A stretch of DNA of 64,000 nt from Actinokineospora baliensis (GCF_016907695.1 NZ_JAFBCK010000001.1:3155001-3219000); one strand, 5' to 3'; numbered from the stretch's first letter, positions 7,708-17,705 are shown. Numbers and translations: made by a program. Notes: a model not told the origin generated them from the sequence alone.

Positions 7708-9120
7708 GTGTCGGAGAGCCCAGCCCTGCCGGTGACCCTCGACCGGGCGTCCGCCATCCCGCTGGCGGTGCAGCTCGCCGAGGAGCTGCGGGCCGCGGCC
7801 GGGGACGGCAGGTTGCGCAGCGGCGACCGGCTGCCCTCCACCCGCGCCTTGGCCGCGCAGCTCGGCGTCAGCCGCACCGTGACCGCCGCCGCCTACGAGC
7901 AGTTGCACGCCGAGGGGTGGATCACCGGCAAGCACGGCTCCGGGACCTACGTCACCACCGCGCCGCCCGGTTCGCCGTCCGCGCGACCCAAGCCCAGGGC
8001 AGCCGAGTCGTCCGAGGTGGCCGAAGTGGACCTGCGGCCGGGGTCGCCGTGGGCCAGCGGGATCGACCGGTCGGCGTGGCGGCGGGCTTGGCGCGGCGCG
8101 GCGGACGTCGCCCCGCTGCCCCGACCGACCCGAGCGGGCGTGCCCGCCTACCGCGCCGCGGTGGCCGAACACCTGTTGCGCCACCGCGGGCTGCGGGTCG
8201 GCGGCGAGAGCGACGGCGAGCTGGTCCTGGCGACCGGTGGGACGACCGCCGCCGTCGCCGAGCTGGCCGCGTCGGTGCTGAGCCCCGGGGACGTCGTGGC
8301 CGTCGAGGAACCCGGCTACCAGCGCGCGGTCCAGACCATGCGGGCCGCCGGGCTCGTCGTCGTGCCCGCCCCGGTCGACGAGGACGGCCTGCTGCTCGCC
8401 GCGATCCCACAGGGAACCAAAGCGGTCTACTGCTCGCCCGCGCACCAGTACCCGCTCGGCAGGCGGATGTCGGCCGCGCGGCGGGTCGCCCTGGTCGACC
8501 GGGCCCGCCGCGAGGGGTGGCTGGTCATCGAGGACGACTACGACGGTGAACTGCGCTACGACGTGGCGCCGTTGCCGCTGCTGGCTTCCCTCGCCCCGGA
8601 CGTGGTCGTCCACCTCGGCACCACCAGCAAGATCCTCACCCCCGCGCTCGGTGTCGGGTGGATGGTCGCGCCGCCGCCGGTCATCGCCGCCGTGCTGCAC
8701 CACCGCGACATCACCGGCACCAGCCCGTCGGCGGCCGGGCAGTTCGTCGTGGTGGAACTGGCCCGCAACGGCGACCTGGGCAGGCACCTGCGCAAGCTGC
8801 GCCGCGAGCTCTCCGAGCGGCGCGGCATGCTCGTCGACGCCCTCACCGCGGCCGACGTGAGCTTCCTGGGCGACGACGCGGGCGCGCACCTGGTCGTCCC
8901 GCTCGGCTCCGCCGCGGTGGAGTGCGCGGTGATCGCGGCGGCCAAGGCCCGCGGCATCACCCTCGACGGACTGGCCAGGCACCACTTCGGACCGCCCGCC
9001 TGGTTCGGCATCGCGGTCGGCTACGCGGCGTGTTCGCGTGCGCAGCTGCGGGCGGTGATCCCCGACCTGTTGTCGCTGCTGGCCCGGTCGAGCGACCCCG
9101 CGGGTACGCCATCCGGGTAG
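7708..9120 (+). CDS. MocR/PdxR-type transcriptional regulator (GntR HTH + aminotransferase fold)
   Basis: 470 residues. An N-terminal GntR winged helix ([20 protein letters not shown], then [16 protein letters not shown] and GKHGSGTYV) is joined to a fold-type I aminotransferase domain. The PLP lysine is Lys308 in [37 protein letters not shown] and [11 protein letters not shown] are the usual cofactor-contacting segments. Such proteins sense PLP or an amino-acid adduct and bind DNA; PdxR activates pyridoxine synthesis. The partner here is a PNPOx-family flavoprotein rather than pdxST, so the physiological target is open. The start is GTG 7708, set by its aggagg site; the frame is open upstream but unlike the family. 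Confidence 0.88.
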   Translation: MSESPALPVTLDRASAIPLAVQLAEELRAAAGDGRLRSGDRLPSTRALAAQLGVSRTVTAAAYEQLHAEGWITGKHGSGTYVTTAPPGSPSARPKPRAAESSEVAEVDLRPGSPWASGIDRSAWRRAWRGAADVAPLPRPTRAGVPAYRAAVAEHLLRHRGLRVGGESDGELVLATGGTTAAVAELAASVLSPGDVVAVEEPGYQRAVQTMRAAGLVVVPAPVDEDGLLLAAIPQGTKAVYCSPAHQYPLGRRMSAARRVALVDRARREGWLVIEDDYDGELRYDVAPLPLLASLAPDVVVHLGTTSKILTPALGVGWMVAPPPVIAAVLHHRDITGTSPSAAGQFVVVELARNGDLGRHLRKLRRELSERRGMLVDALTAADVSFLGDDAGAHLVVPLGSAAVECAVIAAAKARGITLDGLARHHFGPPAWFGIAVGYAACSRAQLRAVIPDLLSLLARSSDPAGTPSG

Positions 9121-9131
9121 TCTCGGCAACC

Positions 9132-10295
9132 ATGCTGTCCCCCGAGGAGCGGTCCCCCGAAGAGTCGACCCCCGAAGTGCTGCCCGACGTCGTGGCCGCG
9201 GCAACGCCCCGGCCGAAGCTGCGGGTCGCGGTCGTCTTCGGCGGTCGCAGCACCGAGCACACCGTCTCCTGCGTGTCCGCGGGCAGCGTGCTGGCCAACC
9301 TGGACCCGGAGCGGTTCGAGGCCGTTCCGGTCGGGGTCACCCGCGAGGGCGCCTGGGTGCTCGGTCCGTCGGACCCCGCCGCGCTGCGCATCGAGGACCG
9401 GACCCTGCCCACCGTCACCAGCGGCACCGCGCTGACCCTGCCAGCCGACCCGACCTCGGCCGGGCTCGTCGTGCTCGAGCCGGGCCGCGAGGGCGAGGTC
9501 GTCAGCGGTGTGGACCTCGTGTTCCCCGTGCTGCACGGCGCTTACGGCGAGGACGGCACCGTCCAGGGGCTGCTGGAGATGGTCGGCGTCCCCTACGTCG
9601 GGGCGGGTGTGCTCGCCTCCGCGGTCGCCATGGACAAGGGTTTCACCAAGAGACTGCTGGCCGCGGCGGGCCTGTCCGTCGGTCGTTTCGTGGAACTGCG
9701 CCGCGACCGCGCGACGCTGACCGAGGACGAGCGCGAGCACCTCGGGCTGCCGGTGTTCGTGAAGCCCTCCCGCGCCGGGTCGTCCACCGGCATCACCAAG
9801 GTCACCTCCTGGGACGAGCTGGACGCGGCCATCGCGACCGCGCGGGCCATCGACCCGAAGGTGCTCGTGGAGGCCGCCGTCGTCGGCCGCGAGGTCGAGT
9901 GCGGCGTGCTGGAGTTCCCCGACGGCACCGTGCGCGCGTCGCTGCCCGCCGAGATCCGCCTCGACGAGGGCGTCGACTGGTACGACTTCGACGCCAAGTA
10001 CCTCGACGCGGTCTGCGAGCTCGACATCCCGGCCAAGCTGCCCGACGAGGTCGCCGAGCGGCTGCGCGAGACCGCCGTCGAGGCCTTCCGGGCGCTGGAC
10101 TGCCAGGGCCTGGCCAGGGTGGACTTCTTCGTCGGCGCCGACGGCGAGCTGACCGTCAACGAGGTCAACACCATGCCCGGCTTCACCCCCACCTCGGCCT
10201 ACCCGAAGATGTGGGAGGTCAGCGGGATCGACTACCCGACCCTGCTCACCGTGCTGGTCGACACCGCGCTGGCCAGGGGAACCGGCCTGCGGTAA
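9132..10295 (+). CDS. ddl: D-alanine--D-alanine ligase
   Basis: Ddl joins two D-alanines for the peptidoglycan stem in the cytosol. 387 residues. The N-terminal signature is [20 protein letters not shown]. The ATP-grasp core contains [19 protein letters not shown], and the C-terminal metal and substrate loop is [20 protein letters not shown] lead of about 25 acidic residues precedes the domain. The ATG at 9132 is only eight bases after a -10-like TAGTCT (9118-9123), so the transcript may be leaderless. The order gpsA-ddl-DUF3515-thiL is conserved in Actinobacteria. Confidence 0.95.
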   Translation: MLSPEERSPEESTPEVLPDVVAAATPRPKLRVAVVFGGRSTEHTVSCVSAGSVLANLDPERFEAVPVGVTREGAWVLGPSDPAALRIEDRTLPTVTSGTALTLPADPTSAGLVVLEPGREGEVVSGVDLVFPVLHGAYGEDGTVQGLLEMVGVPYVGAGVLASAVAMDKGFTKRLLAAAGLSVGRFVELRRDRATLTEDEREHLGLPVFVKPSRAGSSTGITKVTSWDELDAAIATARAIDPKVLVEAAVVGREVECGVLEFPDGTVRASLPAEIRLDEGVDWYDFDAKYLDAVCELDIPAKLPDEVAERLRETAVEAFRALDCQGLARVDFFVGADGELTVNEVNTMPGFTPTSAYPKMWEVSGIDYPTLLTVLVDTALARGTGLR

Positions 10296-10300
10296 CCCGG

Positions 10301-10891
10301 TCAGGGGCGGACCGGCAGCTCCGGCAGCACCTGACCGACCACTTCGGACACCGTCTGCAGCGGCCCGGTCCCCAGACCCGAAGGCAGCGTGAGCGCCACG
10401 TACACCGGCCGGTCGACGGCGAACCAGGTGGCCGCGCCGTCGCCGTCGACGACCAGCCAGCGCACCTTCGACACCTCGCGCAGGCTCGCGGTCTGGGTCA
10501 GCTCCGGCGGCTTGCCCAGCCCGCAGCGCAACACGACCGGGTCGCCGATCTGGTCGCCCCAGGCGGCGGCACCGACCGGCGCCGGGTCGGCGACGGCCAG
10601 GCGCGGCAGGGTCTTGCCGCCGTTGGGCAACGCGGCGGGGAGAGCGGCGGTGAGCGTCGCGCACTCCGGTGCGGTCGCGTCGGGCGCGTCCACCGGGACC
10701 AGGCCGACCGGCCCGGTCCGCGGCGCGGGGACCGTCGGCGCGGCCTGCACCGGCTCGTCGGGCAGGAACCGGCTGGCGACCACCACACCCGCGACGAGCA
10801 GCACCGCCAAGGCCGCTGCGGCGGCGATGGCGGTGCGGGACAGACCGGTCTGGCGCGCGTCGGTGGCGGGTTCGGCGTGCTGCGTGCTCAC
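10301..10891 (-). CDS. DUF3515 domain membrane-anchored protein
   Basis: 196 residues, the Rv2980 equivalent. It has a short cytoplasmic N-terminus, one membrane span (IAAAAALAVLLVAGVVVAS) or uncleaved signal, and an extracytoplasmic domain. That domain has two conserved cysteines, in DATAPECATLTAALP and DPVVLRCGLGKPPELT, likely a disulfide pair. The C-terminal part reads RWLVVDGDGAATWFAVDRPV. Function unknown. It is always found between ddl and thiL in this lineage, here convergent with ddl five bases from its stop. Start GTG at 10891. Confidence 0.85.
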   Translation of the reverse strand: MSTQHAEPATDARQTGLSRTAIAAAAALAVLLVAGVVVASRFLPDEPVQAAPTVPAPRTGPVGLVPVDAPDATAPECATLTAALPAALPNGGKTLPRLAVADPAPVGAAAWGDQIGDPVVLRCGLGKPPELTQTASLREVSKVRWLVVDGDGAATWFAVDRPVYVALTLPSGLGTGPLQTVSEVVGQVLPELPVRP

Positions 10892-10910
10892 CGGCCCACT
10901 AGACCACGCC

Positions 10911-11144
10911 TCAGAGGTGGACCACCGGGCAGGTCAGCGTGCGGGTGATGCCGTCGACGTTCTGGATCCTGGCCACGACCAGCTGGCCGAGCAGGTCGAC
11001 GTTGTCGGCCTCCGCCCGCACGATGACGTCGTAGGGGCCGGTCACGTCCTCGGCCGTGGTGACGCCCGCGATGCCCGCGATCTCCGCCGCCACCGCAGCG
11101 GCCTTGCCGACCTCGGTCTGGATCAGGATGTATGCGTGGACCAC
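10911..11144 (-). CDS. single-domain Lrp/AsnC ligand-binding (RAM) protein
   Basis: A 77-residue stand-alone RAM domain without a helix-turn-helix: VHAYILIQTEVGKAAAVAAE, then a GPYDVIVRAEADNVDLLGQL core. Such proteins oligomerise and bind small ligands, often amino acids, but cannot bind DNA alone. Start GTG at 11144 is preceded by aagggg; an in-frame ATG at 11174 would add ten residues. It sits between DUF3515 and thiL, as in M. tuberculosis and Streptomyces. Role unknown; it might modulate a full-length Lrp protein. Confidence 0.88.
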   Translation of the reverse strand: MVHAYILIQTEVGKAAAVAAEIAGIAGVTTAEDVTGPYDVIVRAEADNVDLLGQLVVARIQNVDGITRTLTCPVVHL

Positions 11145-11253
11145 GGCGCGCCCCTTCGCGGTTATGAGTCCCATAGAGGTAGGAACGTGTCCAGCAACGT
11201 ACCCCAGTTGCGTTTCGTTGGGGATTCCGAATGTCGGTGATCGGAGGAATGCA

Positions 11254-12219
11254 GTGAGTCCGAACACGCCTGATGGCGCGGAAACCGTTGCCGAGGTGGG
11301 TGAGTTCGGACTCATCGAACGGGTCACCGGCGGCCGGGCGCAGCCGAGGACCACCCTGTTGGGGCCGGGCGACGACGCGGCCGTGGTGGCCGCCCCGGAC
11401 GGGCGGGTGGTGGCGGGCAACGATGTGCTCGTCGAGGGCGTGCACTTCCGTTTCGACTGGTCGACCCCGCAGCACGTCGGCCGCAAGGCCGTCGCGGTGA
11501 ACCTGGCCGACATCGCCGCCATGGGCGCGGAACCGACCGCGGTGCTCGTGGGCATCGCCTGCCCACCGGCGACCCCGGCCGCGGTGATCGAGGAGCTCAC
11601 CGCGGGCATGTGGCAGGAGGCGGCCAGAGCCGGGGTCGGCATCGTCGGCGGCGACATGACCGAGTCCGCCACCCTTGTGATTTCCCTCACCGCATTGGGT
11701 GATCTGCGCGGTCGGGCACCGGTGACCCGGGCCGGCGCGCGGCCCGGCGACGTCCTCGCCGTCGCGGGCAAGCTCGGTTGGAGCGCCGCCGGGCTGGCCG
11801 TGCTGGGCCGCGGTTTCCGCTCCCCGGTCAGCGTCGTGGGCGCCCACCGCGCCCCGGAACCCCCGTACGCCGCCGGTCCGGCTGCCGCCGACGCGGGCGC
11901 CACCGCGATGATCGATGTCTCCGACGGCTTGCTCGCCGACCTCGGCCACCTCTGCGCGGCCTCCACAGTGGCCATCGACGTGCGCTCCGACCTGATCGAG
12001 GTGCACCAGCGCCTGGTCGACGTCGCCTCCGCGCTCGGCGGCGACCCCAGGCACTGGGTGCTCACCGGTGGCGAGGACCACGCGCTGGCCGCGACCTTCC
12101 CCGACCCGCACGGCGTGCCGGAGGGCTGGCGGGTGATCGGCACCGTCGGCCGCGGCCAGGGGGTGACCGTCGACGGCGCGGTCTACTCCGGCCCGGGCGG
12201 GTGGCAGCACTGGCGGTGA
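11254..12219 (+). CDS. thiL: thiamine-monophosphate kinase
   Basis: ThiL phosphorylates thiamine monophosphate to the active pyrophosphate cofactor. 321 residues. The N-terminal acidic ATP/Mg loop is LLGPGDDAAVV. Next come GNDVLVEGVHFRFDW and VGRKAVAVNLADIAAMGAEP, and the second metal site MIDVSDGLLADLGHLC. The C-terminus holds the TGGEDHALAATFP motif. GTG 11254 has ggagg at 11243-11247, six bases away. No TPP riboswitch was recognised upstream, consistent with a housekeeping kinase. Confidence 0.95.
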   Translation: MSPNTPDGAETVAEVGEFGLIERVTGGRAQPRTTLLGPGDDAAVVAAPDGRVVAGNDVLVEGVHFRFDWSTPQHVGRKAVAVNLADIAAMGAEPTAVLVGIACPPATPAAVIEELTAGMWQEAARAGVGIVGGDMTESATLVISLTALGDLRGRAPVTRAGARPGDVLAVAGKLGWSAAGLAVLGRGFRSPVSVVGAHRAPEPPYAAGPAAADAGATAMIDVSDGLLADLGHLCAASTVAIDVRSDLIEVHQRLVDVASALGGDPRHWVLTGGEDHALAATFPDPHGVPEGWRVIGTVGRGQGVTVDGAVYSGPGGWQHWR

Positions 12220-12264
12220 GGTGGCCCGCCGGGGACGGCAACCGCAGTAGGTGACAATCGCGGT

Positions 12265-12720
12265 GTGCGCATCGAAATCCGCGACTACGCCCACCCCGAC
12301 GTGGCGAAGATGATCGCCGAGGTCCAGCAGGAGTACGTCATCCGCTACGGCGGCGTCGACGAGACCCCGGTCGACCCGGCCGAGTTCACCCCGCCCGCGG
12401 GGCTGTTCCTCATCGGCTACCTCGACGACACCGCCGTCGCCTCCGGCGCCTGGCGCGCCCACGACGCCGAGTCGGTCGAGATGAAACGGCTCTACGTCAA
12501 CCCGACCGCCCGCGGCCGCGGCCTGGCCCGCGCGGTGCTGGCCGAACTGGAGCGCACCGCGCTCGACCGCGGCTTCCGCAGGCTCATCCTGGAAACCGGC
12601 ACCGAACAACCCGAGGCGATCGCCCTCTACCTCTCCAGCGGCTACGAACCGGTCACCCCGTTCGGCTTCTACGCCGACGCCCCGAAGGCGCGCCACCTCG
12701 GCAAGACCCTCACCCCGTGA
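12265..12720 (+). CDS. GNAT family N-acetyltransferase
   Basis: 151 residues with one acetyltransferase fold. The acetyl-CoA loop is VNPTARGRGLARAVLAELE (motif A, R-G-x-G-L-A), preceded by VEMKRLYV. The C-terminal part is LETGTEQPEAIALYLSSGYE, the usual motif B with a Tyr near the catalytic position. The acceptor is unknown. GTG start at 12265; gacaat five to ten bases upstream may be a -10 for a nearly leaderless message. It is a conserved neighbour of thiL/ung in some actinomycetes. Identity at family level is secure. Confidence 0.85.
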   Translation: MRIEIRDYAHPDVAKMIAEVQQEYVIRYGGVDETPVDPAEFTPPAGLFLIGYLDDTAVASGAWRAHDAESVEMKRLYVNPTARGRGLARAVLAELERTALDRGFRRLILETGTEQPEAIALYLSSGYEPVTPFGFYADAPKARHLGKTLTP

Positions 12721-12757
12721 CGAAGTCCACCCGTCGGGGTGAGTATGGTCTGCCGCC

Positions 12758-13432
12758 GTGGCACGACCCCTGAGCGAGATCGTCGAACCGGGCTGGGCCC
12801 GGGCCCTGGAACCAGTCGCCGACCAGGTCGCCGTCATGGGCGACTTCCTGCGCGCCGAGATCGCCGCCGGGCGCACCTACCTGCCCGCCGGTGAGAACGT
12901 CCTGCGCGCCTTCCAACAACCCTTCGACGACGTCCGGGTGCTCATCGTCGGCCAAGACCCCTACCCCACCCCGGGCCACGCCGTCGGCCTGTCCTTCTCG
13001 GTGGCCCCGGACGTGCGGCCGATCCCCAAGAGCCTCATCAACATCTACAAGGAATACGTCGAAGACCTCGGCCACCCCACCCCCGCCAACGGCGACCTGA
13101 CCCCCTGGACCGAACACGGCGTGCTGCTGCTCAACCGAGCACTGACCGTGGAACCGGGCAAGTCCAACTCGCACCAGGGCAAGGGCTGGGAACAGGTCAC
13201 CGAACAAGCGATCCGCGCCCTCGCCGCCCGCGGCGGCCCACTGGTGGCGATCCTGTGGGGCCGCAACGCCCGCAACCTGCGACCGATGCTCGGCTCGGTG
13301 CCCGCGATCGAATCCGCGCACCCGAGCCCGCTGTCGGCGCACGCGGGGTTCTTCGGGTCGAAGCCGTTCAGCCGGGCCAATGAGCTGTTGGTGGAGCAGG
13401 GTGCCGAGCCGGTGGAGTGGAAGCTGCCGTAG
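12758..13432 (+). CDS. ung: uracil-DNA glycosylase
   Basis: Ung removes uracil from DNA to start base-excision repair. 224 residues. The catalytic Asp lies in [20 protein letters not shown] and the DNA-intercalation loop is [38 protein letters not shown] and LWGRNARNL are also conserved. A TATGGT -10 (12744-12749) lies eight bases before the GTG, so the message is probably leaderless. The last 41 codons plus stop occur again 210 bases downstream as a decayed copy (13520-13642). The end of the real gene is the first copy. Confidence 0.96.
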   Translation: MARPLSEIVEPGWARALEPVADQVAVMGDFLRAEIAAGRTYLPAGENVLRAFQQPFDDVRVLIVGQDPYPTPGHAVGLSFSVAPDVRPIPKSLINIYKEYVEDLGHPTPANGDLTPWTEHGVLLLNRALTVEPGKSNSHQGKGWEQVTEQAIRALAARGGPLVAILWGRNARNLRPMLGSVPAIESAHPSPLSAHAGFFGSKPFSRANELLVEQGAEPVEWKLP

Positions 13433-13729
13433 GGCTGGGCCTGCGGCCGGGTGCTGGCCTCTTGGCGTGGAACTCGGCAGCCCCCGCCGGGTGGCGGCTC
13501 TGGTGATCTCCGAGCGGTGGAGTCGGCGCACCCGAGCTCCGTTGTCGGCGCATACCGGGTCCTTGGGGCGGAGCCATTCAGCCGGGCCAACGCGTTGTTG
13601 GTGGAGCAGGGTGCCGAGCCGGTGGAGTGGAAGCTGCCGTAGGGGTCAGGCTTTTTCCAGGTACTCCGCTCGGTCCGCGGCCACCACCTGGCGGACCATC
13701 CCGGCCAGGCCCGGGTAGGCGCCTAGGTC
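13310..13729 (+). repeat. 210-bp tandem duplication across the ung/recG junction
   Basis: The segment beginning gaatccgcgcacccgag at 13310 recurs as gagtcggcgcacccgag at 13520, exactly 210 bp later. The ung stop at 13430-13432 matches a stop at 13640-13642, so no net indel separates the copies. The last ~60 bases of the ung copy are nearly identical and its first half is more changed. The same offset carries over into the recG end: 13433-13471 matches 13643-13681 at roughly half its positions. The likely origin is one tandem duplication covering the 3' ends of both convergent genes. Copy 1 kept the working ung end and copy 2 the working recG end. Confidence 0.85.
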
Positions 13730-15808
13730 CGGGTCGTCGGCGATCAGGGCTTGGGCCACCACCCTGGCGTCGGCGATGACCTGTTCGTCGCGCACCAGCG
13801 ACAGCATCTTCAGGCCCGACTTGGCCCCGGACTGGCTGGCCCCCAGGATGTCGCCCTCCCTGCGCAGTTCCAGGTCCATCCTGGCCAGTTCGAACCCGTC
13901 CAGGGTGGCCGCCACCGCGTCCAGCCTGTCCCTTGTGGACGTTCCGCCGATCATCTCGGTGACCAGCAGGCACACCCCGGCCGCGGCTCCCCGGCCGACC
14001 CGGCCGCGCAGCTGGTGCAGTTGGCTGACGCCGAAGCGGTCCGCGTCCATGATCACCATCGCGGTGGCGTTCGGCACGTTCACGCCGACCTCCACGACGG
14101 TGGTGGCCACCAGCACGTCGATCTCGGCGGCGGCGAAGCCGCGCATCACCGCGTCCTTGTCGTCCGCGGTCATCCGCCCGTGCAGGATGCCCACCCGCAG
14201 CCCGGACAGCGGACCGGCGGCCAGCATCTCGGCGACCTCGACCACCGCCAGCGGCGGCCTGCGGCCGTCGTCCCCGCCGCCGGGGCCGTCTTCCTCGTCG
14301 CCGATGCGGGGGCAGACGACGTAGGCCTGGTGGCCGCCGGAGACCTCTTCGCGGACCCGCTGCCACACCCGGTCGAGCCACGACGGCTTCTCCGACACCG
14401 GCACGACGGTGGTGGAGATGGGGGAGCGACCCGCCGGGAGTTCGCGCAGCGCCGAGGTTTCCAGGTCGCCGTAGACGGTCATGGCGACGGTGCGGGGGAT
14501 GGGCGTCGCGGTCATCACCAGCACGTGCGGGCTCTGGTTCTCGCCCGCCCTGCCGCGCAGCGCGTCGCGTTGCTCCACGCCGAAGCGGTGCTGTTCGTCG
14601 ACCACCACCAGCCCCAGCGCGGCGAACGACACCTTGTCCTGGATGAGCGCGTGCGTGCCGACCACGATCCCGGCCGCCCCGCTCGCGGCGTCGAGCATGG
14701 CCTGCTTGCGTTGCGGCGCGGTCAACGAACCGGTGAGGAGGGTGACCCGGGTGGCGTTGTCCGCCGCGCCCAGTTCACCGCCCTGACCCAGGTCGCCCAA
14801 GAGTTCGCGCAGGGACCGGGCGTGCTGGGCGGCCAGGACCTCGGTGGGCGCGAGCATCGCGGCCTGGCGGCCGGAGTCGACGACCTGGAGCATGGCCCGC
14901 AGGGCGACGATCGTCTTGCCGGACCCGACTTCCCCCTGCAGCAGCCGGTTCATCGGGTGCGAGCCGGAGAGGTCGGCCGTGATCGCCTCGCCCACCTCGA
15001 CCTGGCCCGCGGTCAGGGTGAACGGCAACCGCTTGTCGAACTCGTCGTGCAGACCCGCGGGCACGGGCGGGCACACCGGAGCCGGTCGGGCGCCCGCGGC
15101 GTGGCGGCGCTGCGCGAGGGCCAACTGCACCGACAGCGCCTCGTCCCACTTGAGCCTGGTGCGCGCCAACTCCAGGTCCGCCCACTCCGCGGGCCGGTGG
15201 ATCGATCGCACCGCCTGCTCGTAGGGCGGCAGACCCAGCTTGTCGCGCAACGGGTCCGGGAACGGGTCTTCGATCTCGTCGAGCACCGCCAGCACCTGCT
15301 GCACGCACTGCGCGATCTGCCAGGACTGGATCTTCGCCGACGCCGGGTACACCGGGATCAGCCCGCCTGCGAACTCCTCCACCGCCTCGGTCTCGGCGTC
15401 CCCGTCGAGCAGTTGGTAGTCCGGGTTCGCCAGCTGCAGCTTCTGCCGGAACGCGGTGACCTTGCCGGCGAACAGGGCGCTGATCCCCGGCTTGAGCTTG
15501 TCCATGTGCCACGGCTGGTTGAAGAACGCGCAGTCCAGCGTCCGCTTGCCGTCGGTCAGCGACACCTCGACCAGGGTGCCCCGCTTGGTCTTCATCTGCC
15601 GCTTGTTCACCGACACGACCTTGGCCATCACCGTGACGTGCTCGCCGACCTCCAGGCCCGCGATGTCGGTCAGCTGGCCGCGCTCGGCGTAGCGGCGGGG
15701 GTAGTGGCGCAGCAGGTCGCCCGCCGTCGCCAGGTCGTAGGACGCGGCGAGCGCGTCCGCCGACTTCTTGCCCACCAGCCGGTCCAGCCGCTCGCCCAGC
15801 CCAGTCAT
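13646..15808 (-). CDS. recG: ATP-dependent DNA helicase RecG
   Basis: RecG is a superfamily 2 motor that reverses stalled forks and branch-migrates Holliday junctions. 720 residues. The N-terminal wedge/OB domain contains KRQMKTKRGTLVEVSLTDG and CAFFNQPWH. Walker A is LLQGEVGSGKTIVALRAML, motif II is VVVDEQHRFGVEQRD, and motif III VMTATPIPRTVAMTVYGDL. The C-terminal helicase domain has AYVVCPRIGDEEDG, ILHGRMTADDK, VATTVVEVGVNVPNA and QLRGRVGRG. ATG 15808 is the family-consistent start, with a weak ribosome site. It is convergent with ung, with the decayed ung copy between the two stops. Confidence 0.95.
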   Translation of the reverse strand: MTGLGERLDRLVGKKSADALAASYDLATAGDLLRHYPRRYAERGQLTDIAGLEVGEHVTVMAKVVSVNKRQMKTKRGTLVEVSLTDGKRTLDCAFFNQPWHMDKLKPGISALFAGKVTAFRQKLQLANPDYQLLDGDAETEAVEEFAGGLIPVYPASAKIQSWQIAQCVQQVLAVLDEIEDPFPDPLRDKLGLPPYEQAVRSIHRPAEWADLELARTRLKWDEALSVQLALAQRRHAAGARPAPVCPPVPAGLHDEFDKRLPFTLTAGQVEVGEAITADLSGSHPMNRLLQGEVGSGKTIVALRAMLQVVDSGRQAAMLAPTEVLAAQHARSLRELLGDLGQGGELGAADNATRVTLLTGSLTAPQRKQAMLDAASGAAGIVVGTHALIQDKVSFAALGLVVVDEQHRFGVEQRDALRGRAGENQSPHVLVMTATPIPRTVAMTVYGDLETSALRELPAGRSPISTTVVPVSEKPSWLDRVWQRVREEVSGGHQAYVVCPRIGDEEDGPGGGDDGRRPPLAVVEVAEMLAAGPLSGLRVGILHGRMTADDKDAVMRGFAAAEIDVLVATTVVEVGVNVPNATAMVIMDADRFGVSQLHQLRGRVGRGAAAGVCLLVTEMIGGTSTRDRLDAVAATLDGFELARMDLELRREGDILGASQSGAKSGLKMLSLVRDEQVIADARVVAQALIADDPDLGAYPGLAGMVRQVVAADRAEYLEKA

Positions 15809-15895
15809 CGCGCTCCAGCCCGCCTCGTCCGCCGCGTGTCCGCCCGCCACTTCCACCGGGCCGAGTGCATTCTGTCGTCACCCACCGACAGCCCG

Positions 15896-17515
15896 TCACT
15901 CCACTCCGAAGATCACGACCGCCTCGCGCTGGCCGCCCCGGTGCACCGCGAGGTCGGCGTCCGGGCGGTGCAGGCGCAGGTGCTCGGCCACCGCGTCGGC
16001 CACCCCGTCCGGGGCGTCCCGGCCGACCAGCGCGGTCACCAGCTCACCACCGGCGGCCAGCATCCGCTCGACGACCCCGACCGCGGCCCCGGCCAGCGCG
16101 GCCGGGTCGGCCGGGCCCGCCTCGATGAGCACGACCTCCCCGTCGGCGAACCCGAGCACGTCGCCAGCCCGGCACGGCCCGACCCAGGTGATGCCGTCCT
16201 CCTCGGCGACCACCACCTCACCGCGCCTGGTCGCCGCCGCGGCCTCGGCCATCGCCACCACGTCGTCACCGGCGCGCCTGCGCGGGTCGTGCACCGCGAT
16301 CGCGGCCAGCACCTGCACCGGCGACGCGCACGGCACCACCACCACGTCCTGCCCCGCCGCGACCGCCCGGATCGCGGCCTCGTCGGCCACCGCCATCAGC
16401 CGCGCGTCGCCGGGCAGCACCGTCACGTGCGCCGCTGTGGTCCCGGTGATCACCTCGAGCAGTTCGTACGGGTCCGGGTCCCGCGACCGCAGCACCGCGA
16501 CCCCCTCGGCCAGCAGCAGCTCCGCCAACTCCGCGTCGCGCACCGCGGCGACCACGGCGCGGTCCCTGGCGAAGCGCTCCGGCGCGCTGGCCGGGGCGTC
16601 GGCGAAGCGGGCCACCCGGATCCGCGTCGGTCGACCAGCCTCGATCCCCGCCTCGATGGCGCCGCCGATGTCGTTGCAGTGCACGTGCACGGTCCACAGC
16701 CCGGCGCCGTCGCCGACCACCGACACGCAGTCGCCGAGGTCGTCCAGCTCGTCGCGCAACCGGTCGGCCGCCGCGTCGTCGGTGTCGCGCAGCAGGTACA
16801 TGACCTCGTAGGCGTACAGCTCCGAGCCGCCCTCCCTGGCCGTGACCAGCGAGGTCCCGATCGGCTCGGTGGCCCTCGCGCGCACCGCGGCCACCAGCGC
16901 AGCGGGCTGCTCGGCGATCACGGCCACCAGGGCGTCCAACAGAACAACGACCCCGCGCCCACCCGCATCGACCACCCCCGCCTCGGCCAACGCGGGCAAC
17001 TGGTCGGGCGTCCGCTCCAGCGCCGCGGCCGCCGCCTTGGCCGCCGCCGACGCCACTGAGTGGAGATCGGGGCCACCCTTCGCCGCCGCCGCCGCGTCCA
17101 GAACGGTCAACATGGTCCCCGCGACCGGCTCGGACACCGCGGCCGACGCCTTCTTCGCGCCCGCGCGCAGCGCCGCCACCAGGTCGGGCCCGGTGATCAC
17201 GGCCCGCCCGCGCAGCGCCTCGGCCATCCCGCGCAGCAGCTGCGACGCGATCACCCCCGAATTGCCCCGCGCCCCGGCCAACGCCCCCCGCGCTGCCACC
17301 CCCACCGCCGCCCCGGCGTCGGCGCGCTCCTCGGCGGGGGCCCGCAACAGCGCCTCCAGCGCCGCCCGCAGCGTGTCCAGCAGGTTCGACCCGGTGTCGC
17401 CGTCGGCCACCGGGTAGACGTTGATCCGGTCGATGCCCGCCCGGTGCGCGTCCAGCGACTGCGCGCACGCCGCCACCCACCGGCGCACCTCCGCCGCGTC
17501 CAACGCCTCGAGCAC
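15896..17515 (-). CDS. DAK2 domain protein (fatty acid kinase FakA-like)
   Basis: 539 residues. The N-terminal DAK2 kinase domain has the metal-binding loop INVYPVADGDTGSNLLDTL and ARGALAGARGNSGVIASQLL. The middle and C-terminal FakA-like region includes YEVMYLLRDTDD and HVHCNDIGGAIEAG. In Firmicutes FakA phosphorylates fatty acids carried by a DegV-type FakB; no FakB gene is in the window, so that role is inferred only. The gene is the conserved neighbour of recG and rpmB (Rv2974c/Rv2975c region). GTG 17515 is chosen for its ggagg at five bases; an in-frame GTG lies two codons upstream. Confidence 0.88.
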   Translation of the reverse strand: MLEALDAAEVRRWVAACAQSLDAHRAGIDRINVYPVADGDTGSNLLDTLRAALEALLRAPAEERADAGAAVGVAARGALAGARGNSGVIASQLLRGMAEALRGRAVITGPDLVAALRAGAKKASAAVSEPVAGTMLTVLDAAAAAKGGPDLHSVASAAAKAAAAALERTPDQLPALAEAGVVDAGGRGVVVLLDALVAVIAEQPAALVAAVRARATEPIGTSLVTAREGGSELYAYEVMYLLRDTDDAAADRLRDELDDLGDCVSVVGDGAGLWTVHVHCNDIGGAIEAGIEAGRPTRIRVARFADAPASAPERFARDRAVVAAVRDAELAELLLAEGVAVLRSRDPDPYELLEVITGTTAAHVTVLPGDARLMAVADEAAIRAVAAGQDVVVVPCASPVQVLAAIAVHDPRRRAGDDVVAMAEAAAATRRGEVVVAEEDGITWVGPCRAGDVLGFADGEVVLIEAGPADPAALAGAAVGVVERMLAAGGELVTALVGRDAPDGVADAVAEHLRLHRPDADLAVHRGGQREAVVIFGVE

Positions 17516-17565
17516 GTCCACCTCCAACCGGTTCCCGCGAGGGTAGCCCGCCTGCCCGCCCCGGT

Positions 17566-17595
17566 TTGGAGCCGCTTGGGCGCACCGGTTACCCT
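17566..17595 (+). promoter_or_regulatory. candidate rpmB promoter
   Basis: TTGGAG at 17566-17571 and TACCCT at 17590-17595 are separated by 18 bases, a plausible housekeeping -35/-10 pair. It would give an rpmB leader of about 100 bases. The same TACCCTGTT string occurs at 37521 ahead of the DUF177-rpmF genes. Confidence 0.5.
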
Positions 17596-17705
17596 GTTCC
17601 GAGCGCCTGGGCACGCCCGGGCTCTCGTACGTGCGTCCGCGGTCGGTTGTTCGCTCGGCGAACGGAACCGGCGCGGGTGATACCCAACGTGAAGGAGTGT
17701 CTGAC

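Noticed and set aside
11160..11253. TPP riboswitch before thiL
   Set aside because: No conserved CUGAGA or related helix pattern is visible, and thiL kinases are usually not under that control.
13380..13718. Possible second small gene after ung
   Set aside because: The frame exists because the ung 3' end is duplicated. It lacks its own start signal and the copy has substitutions throughout its first half.
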